From assembly GCA_934370925.1 (NCBI GenBank), contig CAKRNG010000005.1, positions 32,814 to 96,813 of the forward strand: a DNA stretch of 64,000 nucleotides, read 5' to 3'. Below, one piece after another: positions 28,192-37,306 of the stretch (its first letter is position 1; the number at the start of each line of letters is the position of its first letter). The stretch comes from an uncultured Lacticaseibacillus sp. (GTDB taxonomy: Bacteria; Bacillota; Bacilli; Lactobacillales; Lactobacillaceae). The notes beneath the pieces were generated by a model that was given only the letters and a program-made list of their open reading frames with translations, did not search any database and was not told the origin of the DNA. Position numbers and translations under genes: made by a program.

Positions 28192-29382
28192 TTAGTCGAG
28201 GATTTCGGTAACGACACCGGCACCAACCGTACGGCCACCTTCACGAACGGTGAACTTCGTACCGAGTTCGATAGCAACTGGTGCAATCAAATCGACTTCG
28301 AAGGTCACACGGTCACCAGGCATAACCATTTCAACGCCTTCTGGGAGGGCGATAACACCGGTTACGTCAGTGGTGTGGAAGTAGAACTGAGGACGGTAGT
28401 TGGAGAAGAATGGCGTGTGACGGCCACCTTCATCCTTGGTCAAGATGTAGACTTCACCCTTGAACTTGTTGTGGGTTTCGATAGAGCCTGGCTTTGCCAG
28501 AACCTGTCCACGTTCGATCTGTTCGCGGCCAACACCACGAAGCAGAACACCGACGTTATCCCCGGCTTCACCAAGGTCAAGCGTCTTACGGAACATTTCA
28601 AGACCCGTAACAGTGGACTTAAGGATTTCAGGCTTCAAACCAACGATGGCAACTTCGTCACCGATCTTAACCTCTCCACGGTCGATACGACCTGAAGCAA
28701 CCGTACCACGACCAGTGATCGTAAATACGTCTTCAACAGGCATAAGGAAAGGCTTGTCGTTTTCACGAACTGGGGTTGGGATGTATTCGTCAACCGTGTC
28801 CATGAGTTCTTCAATAACCTTAACCTGTTCAGGATCGCCTTCAAGAGCCTTGAGAGCGGAACCCTTAAGAACAGGGATATCGTCACCTGGGAAATCGTAT
28901 TCGGAAAGAAGTTCGCGAACTTCCATCTCAACGAGGTCAACCAGTTCTTCATCATCAACAAGGTCAGTCTTGTTGAGGAAGACAACGATGTAGTCAACAC
29001 CAACCTGACGAGCGAGCAGAATGTGTTCGCGAGTCTGTGGCATAGGACCATCAGTTGCGGCAACAACCAGGATTGCACCGTCCATCTGGGCAGCACCGGT
29101 GATCATGTTCTTGACATAGTCAGCGTGTCCTGGAGCGTCGATGTGCGCGTAGTGGCGCTTTTCGGTCTCGTATTCAACGTGGGCCGTGTTGATGGTGATA
29201 CCACGTTCCTTTTCTTCTGGTGCAGCATCGATGCTTGCGAAGTCAGTCTGCTTTGCCAGACCCTTATCAGCAAGTACCTTTGAGATTGCAGCGGTCAGAG
29301 TGGTCTTACCGTGGTCAACGTGTCCAATTGTACCAATGTTAACGTGTGGCTTGGTACGGTCGTAGTGTTCTTTTTCAGCCAT
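28192..29382 (-). CDS. tuf: Elongation factor Tu
   Basis: GTPase that delivers aminoacyl-tRNA to the ribosome. The 396-aa protein has G1 GHVDHGKT (20-27), effector-loop [13 protein letters not shown]3 [12 protein letters not shown] and G4 NKTD, then the two beta-barrel domains ([21 protein letters not shown]). AGGAGG precedes the ATG. It is a single-gene unit here rather than part of a rpsL-rpsG-fusA-tuf operon, which is normal for lactobacilli. A strong consensus promoter upstream fits high expression. Confidence 0.99.
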   Translation of the reverse strand: MAEKEHYDRTKPHVNIGTIGHVDHGKTTLTAAISKVLADKGLAKQTDFASIDAAPEEKERGITINTAHVEYETEKRHYAHIDAPGHADYVKNMITGAAQMDGAILVVAATDGPMPQTREHILLARQVGVDYIVVFLNKTDLVDDEELVDLVEMEVRELLSEYDFPGDDIPVLKGSALKALEGDPEQVKVIEELMDTVDEYIPTPVRENDKPFLMPVEDVFTITGRGTVASGRIDRGEVKIGDEVAIVGLKPEILKSTVTGLEMFRKTLDLGEAGDNVGVLLRGVGREQIERGQVLAKPGSIETHNKFKGEVYILTKDEGGRHTPFFSNYRPQFYFHTTDVTGVIALPEGVEMVMPGDRVTFEVDLIAPVAIELGTKFTVREGGRTVGAGVVTEILD

Positions 29383-29519
29383 GAAAAAACGAACCTCCTG
29401 AGTATTTTGTAAGAAACCAGGACAGTCGTCTATCCCGAGAATTCTTTACATTCTAGTGTACTACACATAAGCGGAAATACAAAGTGTAAATCCTTGTGCT
29501 GGAATCAATTCCGAGAAAG

Positions 29520-29548
29520 ATTATAACTATTTTTCGGCCACATGTAAA
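29520..29548 (-). promoter_or_regulatory. Strong promoter of tuf
   Basis: On the minus strand: TTTACA (29548-29543), a 17-nt spacer and a perfect TATAAT (29525-29520). A weaker second candidate (TTGTAT, 16 nt, TACACT) lies closer to the gene. Confidence 0.75.
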
Positions 29549-29581
29549 CCGGCACCTTGCAGATATCACACGATTTTCAAG

Positions 29582-30508
29582 CTATTTGTTCACCAAACTG
29601 CTCATAAAGTTGAATTGTTGGTCCAACCAACGCTTCAAATCGGCATATTCCGTTTCGATTTCTGGGTTCACCAACTGCGACACAAAGACATCAATGTTCG
29701 GAATTACTTGATCTGCCACCGGATAAAGAAGCGACATATAAATAAATGTTAACTCGGTGGCATCTTCGCCAAGATTTTTCTGATGAACCGCTTTTTGAAC
29801 GATATCCATGATGGTTGGATCCGTATACGGCGACGTAATCTTTGCTGGATTAAACGAATAGGTTTGATCAAAAACATAGACGTCAAATGCTTCATTTAGG
29901 TGCTGTTGCTGCAACCAGCTGACAAATGTGGCACGAATAAACGGTAATAAATCTGGGTCGTTAAGCGCCCGACGCAGCCCCTCATTGGCCTGTGTCAGCG
30001 GAATTGTTGGCAAAACCTCCTGCACAAAACGTTCTTGCTCAAATAGGTTCAATCCCCCAATATGTGACAACCGTCGCACATTATTTGCAACTGCAACTTC
30101 ATGCGTTGCTAAGAATTCTTCATTAAATGCAGCAGCACGTGCCGTTAATTGTTTCTGATGTTCACCTCGGGCAGCTTCTACGGCTAATTTAATCAGCATG
30201 AAGTGTGGTGCGGCCACACCAACCCGATAAATAAATTCAACGCCGGCCGCATCCGCTAATAGCACTGCCGCAAATTCACTGCTCAGGATGACAGATTCTT
30301 CATTTTGTCCTAATTCAAGGTAAGACTGGCCCAGCTGAATAAGCGCTTGACTATCAGGCGGTTCTTTTTCGCGCGCCACTGCCGTTAAATATTCCTCAAA
30401 CTTTTTTACAGCCACACCGTAATTCGCAGACGCAACCGCGGCAAATCCCTGCTCACGTAAAACAGTGCTCCGCTCCTCATTCATCGGAAATTCAATCACT
30501 TTACCCAT
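29582..30508 (-). CDS. Helical TPR-like protein of unknown function
   Basis: A 308-aa all-helical, acidic protein starting MGKVIEFPMNEERSTVL. Residues about 18-95 read as tetratricopeptide-type repeats (FAAVASANYGVAVKKFEEYL, ALIQLGQSYLELGQNEESV). No signal or membrane segment is seen, so a cytosolic scaffold is likely. A protein of this type is found between rnjB and tuf in other lactobacilli, which supports a real conserved gene, but no role is known to me. GGAGGCC lies upstream of the ATG. It is followed by the tuf promoter with no clear terminator between. Confidence 0.8.
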   Translation of the reverse strand: MGKVIEFPMNEERSTVLREQGFAAVASANYGVAVKKFEEYLTAVAREKEPPDSQALIQLGQSYLELGQNEESVILSSEFAAVLLADAAGVEFIYRVGVAAPHFMLIKLAVEAARGEHQKQLTARAAAFNEEFLATHEVAVANNVRRLSHIGGLNLFEQERFVQEVLPTIPLTQANEGLRRALNDPDLLPFIRATFVSWLQQQHLNEAFDVYVFDQTYSFNPAKITSPYTDPTIMDIVQKAVHQKNLGEDATELTFIYMSLLYPVADQVIPNIDVFVSQLVNPEIETEYADLKRWLDQQFNFMSSLVNK

Positions 30509-30542
30509 TTTCGTGGCCTCCTATCACCATCAGTTCAAAAAA

Positions 30543-30660
30543 GAGGCTGCGCCAAAAGACCGTTTGACCCCGGAATAAAAAGCAACGCACACACAAACCC
30601 AAACTAGGATTTATGCGTGCGCTGTTTTTTATGTGAGGACACCGTCTTCTGGGACACCCT
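30543..30660 (+). repeat. Family 2 repeat, copy a (right end lost)
   Basis: It begins GAGGCTGCGCCAAAAGACCG as in the 38.1-kb copy. Then comes a copy-specific hairpin of about 50 nt (GCAACGCAC... paired with ...GCGTGCGCTG, about 30582-30625), then ACCGTCTTCTGGGACAC. The conserved GTAGCTCGACTAG tail is missing. It lies in the 182-bp gap between rnjB and the TPR-like gene. Confidence 0.65.
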
Positions 30661-30690
30661 CAATTGTCAAAGAACGCAAATCAAGCTGTT

Positions 30691-32373
30691 CTATTGGCGT
30701 TTTGCGCTATTCTGATTGACTTCCATGATGACCGGAAGAATCACGGGACGTCGCTTTGTCTGGTCAAACAAGTAATGTGCCAGGCCATCACGAACGTCTT
30801 GCTTCAGGTGACTCCAGTCGAATTCCTTGTTATCAAGGTTCTTCTGCACGGTGTCCCCAACAATTTTGCCACATTCAGCGAGCAAATCCTTGCTGGTCTT
30901 CATGTAAACAAACCCACGACTCTGAATCTTAGGCCGTGAAACAATGCGCTTCTTCTTGCGGTCAATCGTGACAACGGCAATCATGATCCCATCTTCAGAC
31001 AGCATCTTCCGGTCGCGCAGCACAATGTTCCCGATGTCGCCGACACCAATTCCATCAATCATGGTGTTCCCAGCTGGTGCTGTTCCCGTCACGCGTAATT
31101 GGCCCTTCGTGTACTCAATAATGTCACCGAGTGCAGGAATGATTACGCGTGCGCCATCAATCCCAACTTCTTCAGCGATATCCTTGTGTGCAGCAAGTTG
31201 TCGGTATTCCCCCTGAATTGGAATCAGGTACTGGGGGTGAAGCAGATTCAGCATTAACTGCAGATCTTGGCGGGCACCGTGGCCGGATACGTGCTTGTCG
31301 TCAAAGACAGCCTTCACTTCGCCACCTGCTCGGTAAATCATGTCCTTTGTCTTTGCCAAGGTCGTTTCCATCGCGTGTGAAGGTGTTGAAACGATGTAGA
31401 CAAGATCTCCTTCCCCGATGTGCACGAGGCGGTGACGTGAACTTGCCATCCGCTGCAAGGACTTCAGGGGCTCCCCGATACGACCATTTTCAAGGATAAC
31501 CGTTTCTTCGGGTGCGAGCTGTTTTAGTTCCTTTGTGGTTGCCAAAATATCGGGATTTGGCAATACCAGATATTTCAGATCAATTGCAGTACGCACAATC
31601 TTCTCAACATCCCGCCCAGTCAAAACGACGCGCCGGTTCGTGGCAGCAGCCGCATTCAGAACCTGTTGCACCCGCATAATGTTGCTGGCAACTGTCGCAA
31701 CCACGACACGGCCAACGTGATACTTGAAGGATTCGTTGATACTATCCGCAATTTCCCGTTCGCTTGCCATCTGGTAAGGTGATTCGGCGTTTGCTGAATC
31801 TGAGAGCAGTGCCAGAACCTTCTTCTCACCAATTCGTGCAATACGACCAAAATCAGTCTGGTACATCTTTGACGCGCTTTGGTCGAACTTGAAGTCACCC
31901 GTGTAGACAATCTGGCCGGATGGCGTGCCGATGACAACCCCCAGCGATCCTGGAATCGAATGGGTGGTCCGGAAGAAACTAACACTCGTCTTGCCAAACT
32001 TGAGGTTCGACTTCTCATCAATCACGTGGAAGTTCTTGAAACGACGCGTCTTTGGCGTTTGCTTCGTGATAATCCGCGCGAGCGCAATGGTCAGTTCACT
32101 CCCATAAACGGGAACGTTATGTTCACTCAGGAAGTATGGCAACGCACCGATTGCGTCTGCGTGACCATGCGTCAAGAAGATGCCGGCGACCTTGTCGATA
32201 TTATCAACCAGATACGTTGTGTCAGGGATGACAATATCAATCCCCATTAAATCGTTATCCGGGTATTTTAACCCGAAATCACATACAAAAATTTGGTCGT
32301 CTACCTCGACGGCGTACATGTTTTTTCCGTTTTCACGTACCCCCCCGAGGGCGACCAGATTAATCTTAGTCAT
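30691..32373 (-). CDS. rnjB: Ribonuclease J2
   Basis: Beta-CASP metallo-hydrolase of the RNase J family, the partner of J1 in mRNA decay and rRNA maturation. The 560-aa protein has the metal motif as THGHADAIG, lacking the second His of the active HxHxDH signature (compare [10 protein letters not shown] in rnjA at 51223). This is the known mark of the weakly active J2 subunit. The beta-CASP segments RDRKMLSEDG and GAGVGDIGN-like IGVGDIGN are present, and the C-terminal domain starts near 455. Opens MTKINLVALGGVRENGKNMY. It is immediately upstream of the TPR-like gene. Confidence 0.93.
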   Translation of the reverse strand: MTKINLVALGGVRENGKNMYAVEVDDQIFVCDFGLKYPDNDLMGIDIVIPDTTYLVDNIDKVAGIFLTHGHADAIGALPYFLSEHNVPVYGSELTIALARIITKQTPKTRRFKNFHVIDEKSNLKFGKTSVSFFRTTHSIPGSLGVVIGTPSGQIVYTGDFKFDQSASKMYQTDFGRIARIGEKKVLALLSDSANAESPYQMASEREIADSINESFKYHVGRVVVATVASNIMRVQQVLNAAAATNRRVVLTGRDVEKIVRTAIDLKYLVLPNPDILATTKELKQLAPEETVILENGRIGEPLKSLQRMASSRHRLVHIGEGDLVYIVSTPSHAMETTLAKTKDMIYRAGGEVKAVFDDKHVSGHGARQDLQLMLNLLHPQYLIPIQGEYRQLAAHKDIAEEVGIDGARVIIPALGDIIEYTKGQLRVTGTAPAGNTMIDGIGVGDIGNIVLRDRKMLSEDGIMIAVVTIDRKKKRIVSRPKIQSRGFVYMKTSKDLLAECGKIVGDTVQKNLDNKEFDWSHLKQDVRDGLAHYLFDQTKRRPVILPVIMEVNQNSAKRQ

Positions 32374-32521
32374 TATTTCACCTCAGAGATATTATTCCCG
32401 CATTTTACGGGCTCGAAACTAAATCACTTATGACCAGTGTACCACAACGATAGCGGGGTGGGTATTTTTAGGCTTTTGACATTTGGGGTTGTGAATTGTT
32501 GCCGATTAAAGTGCGACACCT

Positions 32522-32547
32522 GTCATTAGCGGCTGCGCGCTAATGAC
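32522..32547 (-). repeat. Isolated family 1 module 2 hairpin
   Basis: GTCATTAGC and GCTAATGAC flank GGCTGCGC; on the minus strand the loop reads GCGCAGCC, the same loop as the module 2 hairpin of copies A and B but with different stem bases. No other part of family 1 is seen here. Confidence 0.5.
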
Positions 32548-32565
32548 GAAACAGAGTGCAGTGCG

Positions 32566-32800
32566 CCGGTTAGAAGCTGAGCATTAACATAGACCCGGTG
32601 GAGGTGGCGGGTTTACCACCGCAACCGGGTCTGGGTTAAGCGCAGGCTTCTGGGGCACGTAGCTCGACTAGAAACAAAGCGAAGTGTCCCGGTTAGAAGC
32701 TGAGCATTAACATAGACCCGGTGGAGGTGGCGGGTTTACCACCGCAACCGGGTCTGGGTTAAGCGCAGGCTTCTGGGACATGTAGCTCGACTAGCATGTA
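32566..32800 (+). repeat. Family 2 repeat, copies b and c (123-nt tandem duplication)
   Basis: Two units begin at 32568 and 32691 (period 123). The first ~85 nt are identical: TTAGAAGC..TTAAC pairs with GTTAA..GCTTCT, enclosing AGACCCGGT/ACCGGGTCT (32591-32599 with 32624-32632) and an inner GGTGG/CCACC. Each unit ends in GTAGCTCGACTAG (32659-32671 and 32782-32794). Unit 1 has GGGGCAC and unit 2 GGGACAT before the tail. The rest of the 575-bp gap 32374-32948 holds the isolated hairpin at 32522 and the rpsT terminator. Confidence 0.85.
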
Positions 32801-32861
32801 TCGCTCGTGTGTTTCTGACTTATGACGCACCCTCGCTTGCACGCAACATTTTTCACAGCAC

Positions 32862-32894
32862 AAAAAAGCCGTCTCTTTATGGGAGACGGCTTTT
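32862..32894 (-). terminator. Intrinsic terminator after rpsT
   Basis: AAAGCCGTCTC and GAGACGGCTTT pair around TTTATGG; six T follow on the minus strand. Confidence 0.88.
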
Positions 32895-32948
32895 CGCACC
32901 ATTTAGCATGGTACAAGGTATTAGAAACGTCACAAGGACGCTTTTTAA

Positions 32949-33203
32949 TTACTTGTTGTTAATTGCTGCGAGACGGCTCTTGTCGCGACCAGCCTTGTTG
33001 GCGTGGATAAGACCCTTGCTCTTAGCCATGTCGATTGCGCGAGTTGCTTCCTTGAAAAGGTCGTCTGCGTTTTCGGCATTGCCTGCCTTAGCGGTCTTGA
33101 AGCTCTTAACAGCGGTGCGCAATGCGCTACGCTGTGCAGCGTTACGCTGACGAGCTGCTTCCTGAGTCAAAACACGCTTCTTAGCGGATTTAATCTGTGG
33201 CAT
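32949..33203 (-). CDS. rpsT: Ribosomal protein S20
   Basis: 84-aa 30S protein. [26 protein letters not shown] is the usual S20 N-terminus and the C-terminus [12 protein letters not shown] also fits. GGAGGTGA is 7 nt upstream of the ATG at 33203, so the longer in-frame opening upstream is not used. It is transcribed divergently from rpsO, with the two start codons about 440 nt apart. In lactobacilli rpsT and rpsO commonly lie between holA and rnjB, as here. Confidence 0.97.
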   Translation of the reverse strand: MPQIKSAKKRVLTQEAARQRNAAQRSALRTAVKSFKTAKAGNAENADDLFKEATRAIDMAKSKGLIHANKAGRDKSRLAAINNK

Positions 33204-33518
33204 GTGATTCACCTCCACATTGGTGGTTTTTATTAAGTTGCAAACTGCCAAGTTTCAACATACGCCATTATACCGAAGGATTGAATCACTTGCAACGCCG
33301 TACTGGGTATTTAACGCGATTAGTGTGAAGTTTGTGTCAACAAAACGACCGTCTATCAGAAAATTGATTCTAAACAATAGCCAATTTTCACAATTATTTC
33401 CGTTAAGGTAGCACGACAAGTCCCAAAAATGGTGAAGACGACATTATGGTCAAAACCCGTACCCGCCAAAAGTTTGCAAGTTGAAATCTTTCTTGGAAAG
33501 CGTCAGGTACAACACATC

Positions 33519-33547
33519 TTGCAAGATAGGCGGGTTTCATGTAAACT
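33519..33547 (+). promoter_or_regulatory. Promoter of rpsO
   Basis: TTGCAA (33519-33524), a 17-nt spacer and TAAACT (33542-33547), about 100 nt upstream of the start codon. The part of the gap before it (33204-33518) shows no gene or clear signal. Confidence 0.6.
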
Positions 33548-33554
33548 GGTTTCT

Positions 33555-33645
33555 GTATTGCGAACCCTTACTTAGTTTAACGCTCCACCGGCGTTTGACT
33601 CAGTTTCGGGCAATATCAAAATCTAATTAAGGTGGTAATAGCAAA
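33555..33645 (+). promoter_or_regulatory. Possible S15-binding leader of rpsO
   Basis: The ~90-nt leader can form TATTGC/GCAATA closing a stem that holds an inner AACGC/GCGTT hairpin just before the AAGGTGG ribosome binding site. S15 represses its own translation through leader structures in several bacteria; the assignment here is inferred from position and folding only. Confidence 0.4.
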
Positions 33646-33915
33646 ATGGCTATTTCTCAGACACAGAAGAACGAAATCATCACAAAGTACGCACGTCACG
33701 AAGGCGACACGGGTTCACCAGAAGTTCAGATTGCAGTTTTGACTGCTGACATCCTGGCACTCAACGATCACCTCAGTGTTCACAAGAAGGACCACCACTC
33801 TTACGTTGGTCTGATGAAGAAGATTGGTCAGCGTCGTAACCTCCTTGCTTACCTCCGTAAGACGGACGTTATCCGTTACCGTGACCTCATCAACAGCTTG
33901 GGTCTGCGTCACTAA
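33646..33915 (+). CDS. rpsO: Ribosomal protein S15
   Basis: 89-aa 30S protein that binds 16S rRNA early in assembly. The sequence [43 protein letters not shown] and [12 protein letters not shown] is unmistakable S15. AAGGTGG precedes the ATG. It is a single-gene unit with its own promoter and terminator. In many bacteria pnp follows rpsO, but no pnp is present here. Confidence 0.99.
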   Translation: MAISQTQKNEIITKYARHEGDTGSPEVQIAVLTADILALNDHLSVHKKDHHSYVGLMKKIGQRRNLLAYLRKTDVIRYRDLINSLGLRH

Positions 33916-33920
33916 TTTTT

Positions 33921-33957
33921 AAAAGGATCGATGTCTGCGGGCATCGATCCTTTTTTA
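33921..33957 (+). terminator. Intrinsic terminator after rpsO
   Basis: AAAAGGATCGATG (33921-33933) pairs with CATCGATCCTTTT (33942-33954), then T-rich sequence. Confidence 0.92.
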
Positions 33958-33984
33958 TTGCTTAACAAATATCAGTCACACAGA

Positions 33985-34051
33985 AGACACCCCACACCAC
34001 CACCGAAAATTTGCAAAGGAATTTCCGGTGGTGGTGTGGGGTGTCTTTTTA
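33985..34051. terminator. Very stable bidirectional hairpin between rpsO and holA
   Basis: AGACACCCCACACCACCACCG pairs over 21 bp with its complement at 34026-34046; an A/C mismatch and four more pairs extend the stem. T5 follows on the plus strand. It lies 45 nt past the holA stop codon and should also end that convergent transcript. Confidence 0.85.
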
Positions 34052-34096
34052 CCTTTTTACATTAACGATTAGCTACGTTACTTACGCGACATCGGT

Positions 34097-35125
34097 TTAT
34101 CTTTGATACACTTTGCCCTGCCCCGCAAATTGAAGCACGAAGAGTTCGAATCCAAGAGCCTTGTCCACACTTCCCCGCTTCATGGCCGCCTCCGTGTTGA
34201 CGAGCATGATATAAGCGGCATCCATATCTGCACGCCGCAATCGGCGTACTTCCCCCCACGCTAACTTGACGCGGTAAGGATGCACGCTCAACTGTTCCGC
34301 CGCCGCACCCTGTGTGTATCCGCGTGCCACATACGTTTCAACTTGAATCAACAACCGAAATTGACTCTCCAAAAGGCTAATGAGTCGTAACGGTTCCTCC
34401 TTTTGTGCCAGCAAGTCCCGATAAATGGTGAGTGCTTCCGTCACATTACGTTTTAGCACCGCACTCACCATGTCAAATACACTGTCACTCAATTGTTTGG
34501 GTACCAAGCGTTCAACATCATTCGCATCCAAATGTTTAGATGACATCGCGTAAGTTGCCAGAATGGGCAAGGCGGCCATCATGGCGGAATAATCCCCTTG
34601 TGTTCGGGCGACCAACGCGGATAACCCATCTGCCGTCACGTCCACCTGTGCTTCCCGTAGCTTCTGTCGAATTGCTTGGGTCGCCTGCCCCTCGTTGAGT
34701 GGTGCGGCGTCAACGAACGTCGCCACTTTCTTGAGGGCCTTTACGACTTTCTTCCGCGCATCCATCTTTGCAAAATCAGCAACAATCACCAAAATTGTCG
34801 AATCGGCAGGCGCCTTCAAATAATTCGTTAGCGCGTCAACGTCACTGTCAGCCTTTCCACTCCCCGTTAAGAAATCTGGATTGGTCAGCATAATTTCGCG
34901 ATAATCACCAAAAAAAGGGGGTTCAGCCAACTCATTGAGCGCCGTCCCAAGCACCACTTCATGTAAGTCGTACTTCGCAAAGTTCATGGACTGTAAATCT
35001 TCGGGGATGAGCGCTTGCAGTGCGTCGCGCGCAGTATTCACAATTGCCGATTCTACCCCTTGAATCACATAAACTGGGGCGATTTTTCCCGCCTTGATTT
35101 CTTGATTCAGCTGAATGAGGTTCAA
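34097..35125 (-). CDS. holA: DNA polymerase III delta subunit
   Basis: Clamp-loader subunit that opens the beta sliding clamp. The 342-aa protein starts MNLIQLNQEIKAGKIAPVYVIQGVES and has FGDYREIMLTNPDFLTG and LVNTEAAMKRGSVDKALGFELFVLQFAG, typical of the divergent Firmicute HolA (YqeN). It uses a TTG start at 35125 with AGGAGTGA 5 nt upstream. It lies 18 nt behind comEC, the order conserved in bacilli and lactobacilli (comEA-comEC-holA-rpsT). Confidence 0.92.
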   Translation of the reverse strand: MNLIQLNQEIKAGKIAPVYVIQGVESAIVNTARDALQALIPEDLQSMNFAKYDLHEVVLGTALNELAEPPFFGDYREIMLTNPDFLTGSGKADSDVDALTNYLKAPADSTILVIVADFAKMDARKKVVKALKKVATFVDAAPLNEGQATQAIRQKLREAQVDVTADGLSALVARTQGDYSAMMAALPILATYAMSSKHLDANDVERLVPKQLSDSVFDMVSAVLKRNVTEALTIYRDLLAQKEEPLRLISLLESQFRLLIQVETYVARGYTQGAAAEQLSVHPYRVKLAWGEVRRLRRADMDAAYIMLVNTEAAMKRGSVDKALGFELFVLQFAGQGKVYQR

Positions 35126-35143
35126 ATGATCACTCCTAAAATC

Positions 35144-37306
35144 CTACTGTATACCCAAAAAGGTGTGTAATTGATGCGTTTTCTGTGTTGCGTCCACCCA
35201 TAGCATCCCCGACTTGTTCGTCATGAGCAACGGAATTCCCGCTTTTGCAAACGTTGCGAGCGTCTCTTGGTTGGGATGTCCGTATCGATTGGCCACGCCG
35301 GCCGAGATAAACCCAACTTTGGGATGAATTTGGTTAATAAATGCGGGCGCAGACGCCGTTTTGGAGCCATGATGCCCCACCTTTAAAAAATCAACCTGTA
35401 GTTGTTGGGGCAATAACTGTGTCTCTTCAACAGACTGATCTGCATCCCCCGTAAAGAGCCACTTACTGTCCCCAATTGTACCATACAGCACCACCGAATT
35501 CGGATTTGTATCCTCAGTGTGCGTGACGTTTGGGGCCACCACCTTCAACTTCAGCGGTCCGTAACGCAACTGGTTCCCCGCCATCACGAGGTGCATCCCC
35601 GTCTTTCCTGCTGCCTGTGCTTGTTGAATTAAATCTGCCTGCGCGGAAATCGGGGTTGTCACAATTTCCCGCACATGAATTCCCTTTGTAATCACAGATG
35701 CATCCCCCACATGATCGGCATCTGGGTGCGTCAAAACAAGCGCATCAAGTCGCGTAATTCCCCGTGCAGCTAAATAATTCAGCGTGGCTTTTTTGGCCGG
35801 CGGGTTACTTGACTGACCGAATCCGCGACCACCTGTATCAATTAAAACGGTGGCCTGTTTAAACGGTGCCTCAATCAAAATCGAGTCTCCCTGCCCCACG
35901 TCAATGACGGTAACCCGCCAGGCTGGGTGAACATTGACCACTGCGTAACTCACAATGAGAGCTGCAACGACAAGTGCATACCGGTTAATGGCGACCGCCC
36001 GTACCACCAACACGGTTAACAATAACGTCAAGCCATACGGTAGCGCGCCAAAAGTCAGATAGCCTGGACAGTTCGCCAACCATGACAGCCCCCGCTCTCC
36101 CCACGCAATCAACCGGTCAAGTCCAAAAACAAGCGGATTTTGTGGCCACGCACACGCCACCATTAATGCTGGCATCATCACCACCTCGAACAGTGGCATC
36201 AGCAACCAATTGAAAACGAAGGTCAGCAAATGCATTCCGAAAACTGCATGAAGCAATGGGGGCATGCTGACACAAGCCATGGTGAAACTTTGACGCAACG
36301 TACCAACATTTTCACCCGCAATGAGGACAAAGGTCAGCAGATAGGTCATCTGTCCACCCAGCGTCCACAAAACGCGGGGTTGCACCAGCAAGTTGCCTGC
36401 CAGCGTGAGGCACAACCCATCGAGCGTTGTCAGCGGCATGTGGATACGCGCACCAACCACCTGCAAGAGCCGCATCCAAACCGCCCGCACAATGCCCGCA
36501 CCTGGTGGAATGACCACCAAAAGCGCCGGTAGAATTAACAGCAAAATTGCATCGGTCCACTCCCGCGGAATACGTAATCGATTCGTCAACGTGTAGAGCA
36601 TGCCAACAATCGCAAAAATATGCAGACCAGAAACCGAAAATAAGTGAATAATACCTAAGCGACTAAAAACCGTGCGCAAATCATCATCGTCATCCATCAC
36701 CCCCAATAGTAATGCCTTTGCGTACGTCGCAACATGCTCTGGCAGCTGGTTCATTCGCGCAAGTAACTGTCGGCGAAGTGCATAGAGTCGGTCGATAATA
36801 CCGCTCGTCGGTACGGGTCGAATGGTCAGGTGTGCGGTCGTTGCACGAAAAGCCTGGTGATACTGTGCCCACGCGTAATCACGGTAATTAAATTCATACA
36901 AATTACGCGGTGTTTCAATCGTTTCAAAATCACCTGGCTGATCAATCATGACGGGACTTGTCACATGGGCCAATTTGGTCGCCACCGCTGCGCTGACATT
37001 ACCACCACCCGCCACCACCACCCCATTTGCCGCTGTCCCTGTGTATGACGCGAAACCATTTGCCACTTTCCACGCCGTTGCCTGGACCCGAATGGCGCCC
37101 ACCGGTTCAGGGGGATGTTGCGTCAGTTGTTGCTCATGCCAGCCGCTAACCAACCCAACGATGAGGGGCACTAGTAACCAGTGCCATTTAACGTGCCACC
37201 CCTTATAAAAGCCAACCAAGATTAGGGTGCCACCCAGCCAAATCGACTGTAACCAAATTAGTTGCGCCCCCAAAAGGACACAAACACCCGCGTAGATTAG
37301 AATCAT
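35144..37306 (-). CDS. comEC: ComEC/Rec2 DNA-uptake channel protein
   Basis: Membrane channel that brings single-stranded DNA into competent cells. The 720-aa protein starts with membrane helices (about 1-55). A Competence domain follows with FSVSGLHIFAIVGML (about 225-239). The C-terminal metallo-beta-lactamase region (about 470-720) has THPDADHVGD and KVGHHGSKTASAP, thought to degrade the non-transported strand. The ATG overlaps the comEA stop codon (ATGA). The gene appears intact, so DNA uptake may be functional, although other com genes are not in the window. Confidence 0.95.
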   Translation of the reverse strand: MILIYAGVCVLLGAQLIWLQSIWLGGTLILVGFYKGWHVKWHWLLVPLIVGLVSGWHEQQLTQHPPEPVGAIRVQATAWKVANGFASYTGTAANGVVVAGGGNVSAAVATKLAHVTSPVMIDQPGDFETIETPRNLYEFNYRDYAWAQYHQAFRATTAHLTIRPVPTSGIIDRLYALRRQLLARMNQLPEHVATYAKALLLGVMDDDDDLRTVFSRLGIIHLFSVSGLHIFAIVGMLYTLTNRLRIPREWTDAILLLILPALLVVIPPGAGIVRAVWMRLLQVVGARIHMPLTTLDGLCLTLAGNLLVQPRVLWTLGGQMTYLLTFVLIAGENVGTLRQSFTMACVSMPPLLHAVFGMHLLTFVFNWLLMPLFEVVMMPALMVACAWPQNPLVFGLDRLIAWGERGLSWLANCPGYLTFGALPYGLTLLLTVLVVRAVAINRYALVVAALIVSYAVVNVHPAWRVTVIDVGQGDSILIEAPFKQATVLIDTGGRGFGQSSNPPAKKATLNYLAARGITRLDALVLTHPDADHVGDASVITKGIHVREIVTTPISAQADLIQQAQAAGKTGMHLVMAGNQLRYGPLKLKVVAPNVTHTEDTNPNSVVLYGTIGDSKWLFTGDADQSVEETQLLPQQLQVDFLKVGHHGSKTASAPAFINQIHPKVGFISAGVANRYGHPNQETLATFAKAGIPLLMTNKSGMLWVDATQKTHQLHTFLGIQ

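Noticed and set aside
32566..32800. CRISPR array suspected from the 123-nt tandem
   Set aside because: Only two units, repeats far too long, no spacers of uniform size and no cas genes.
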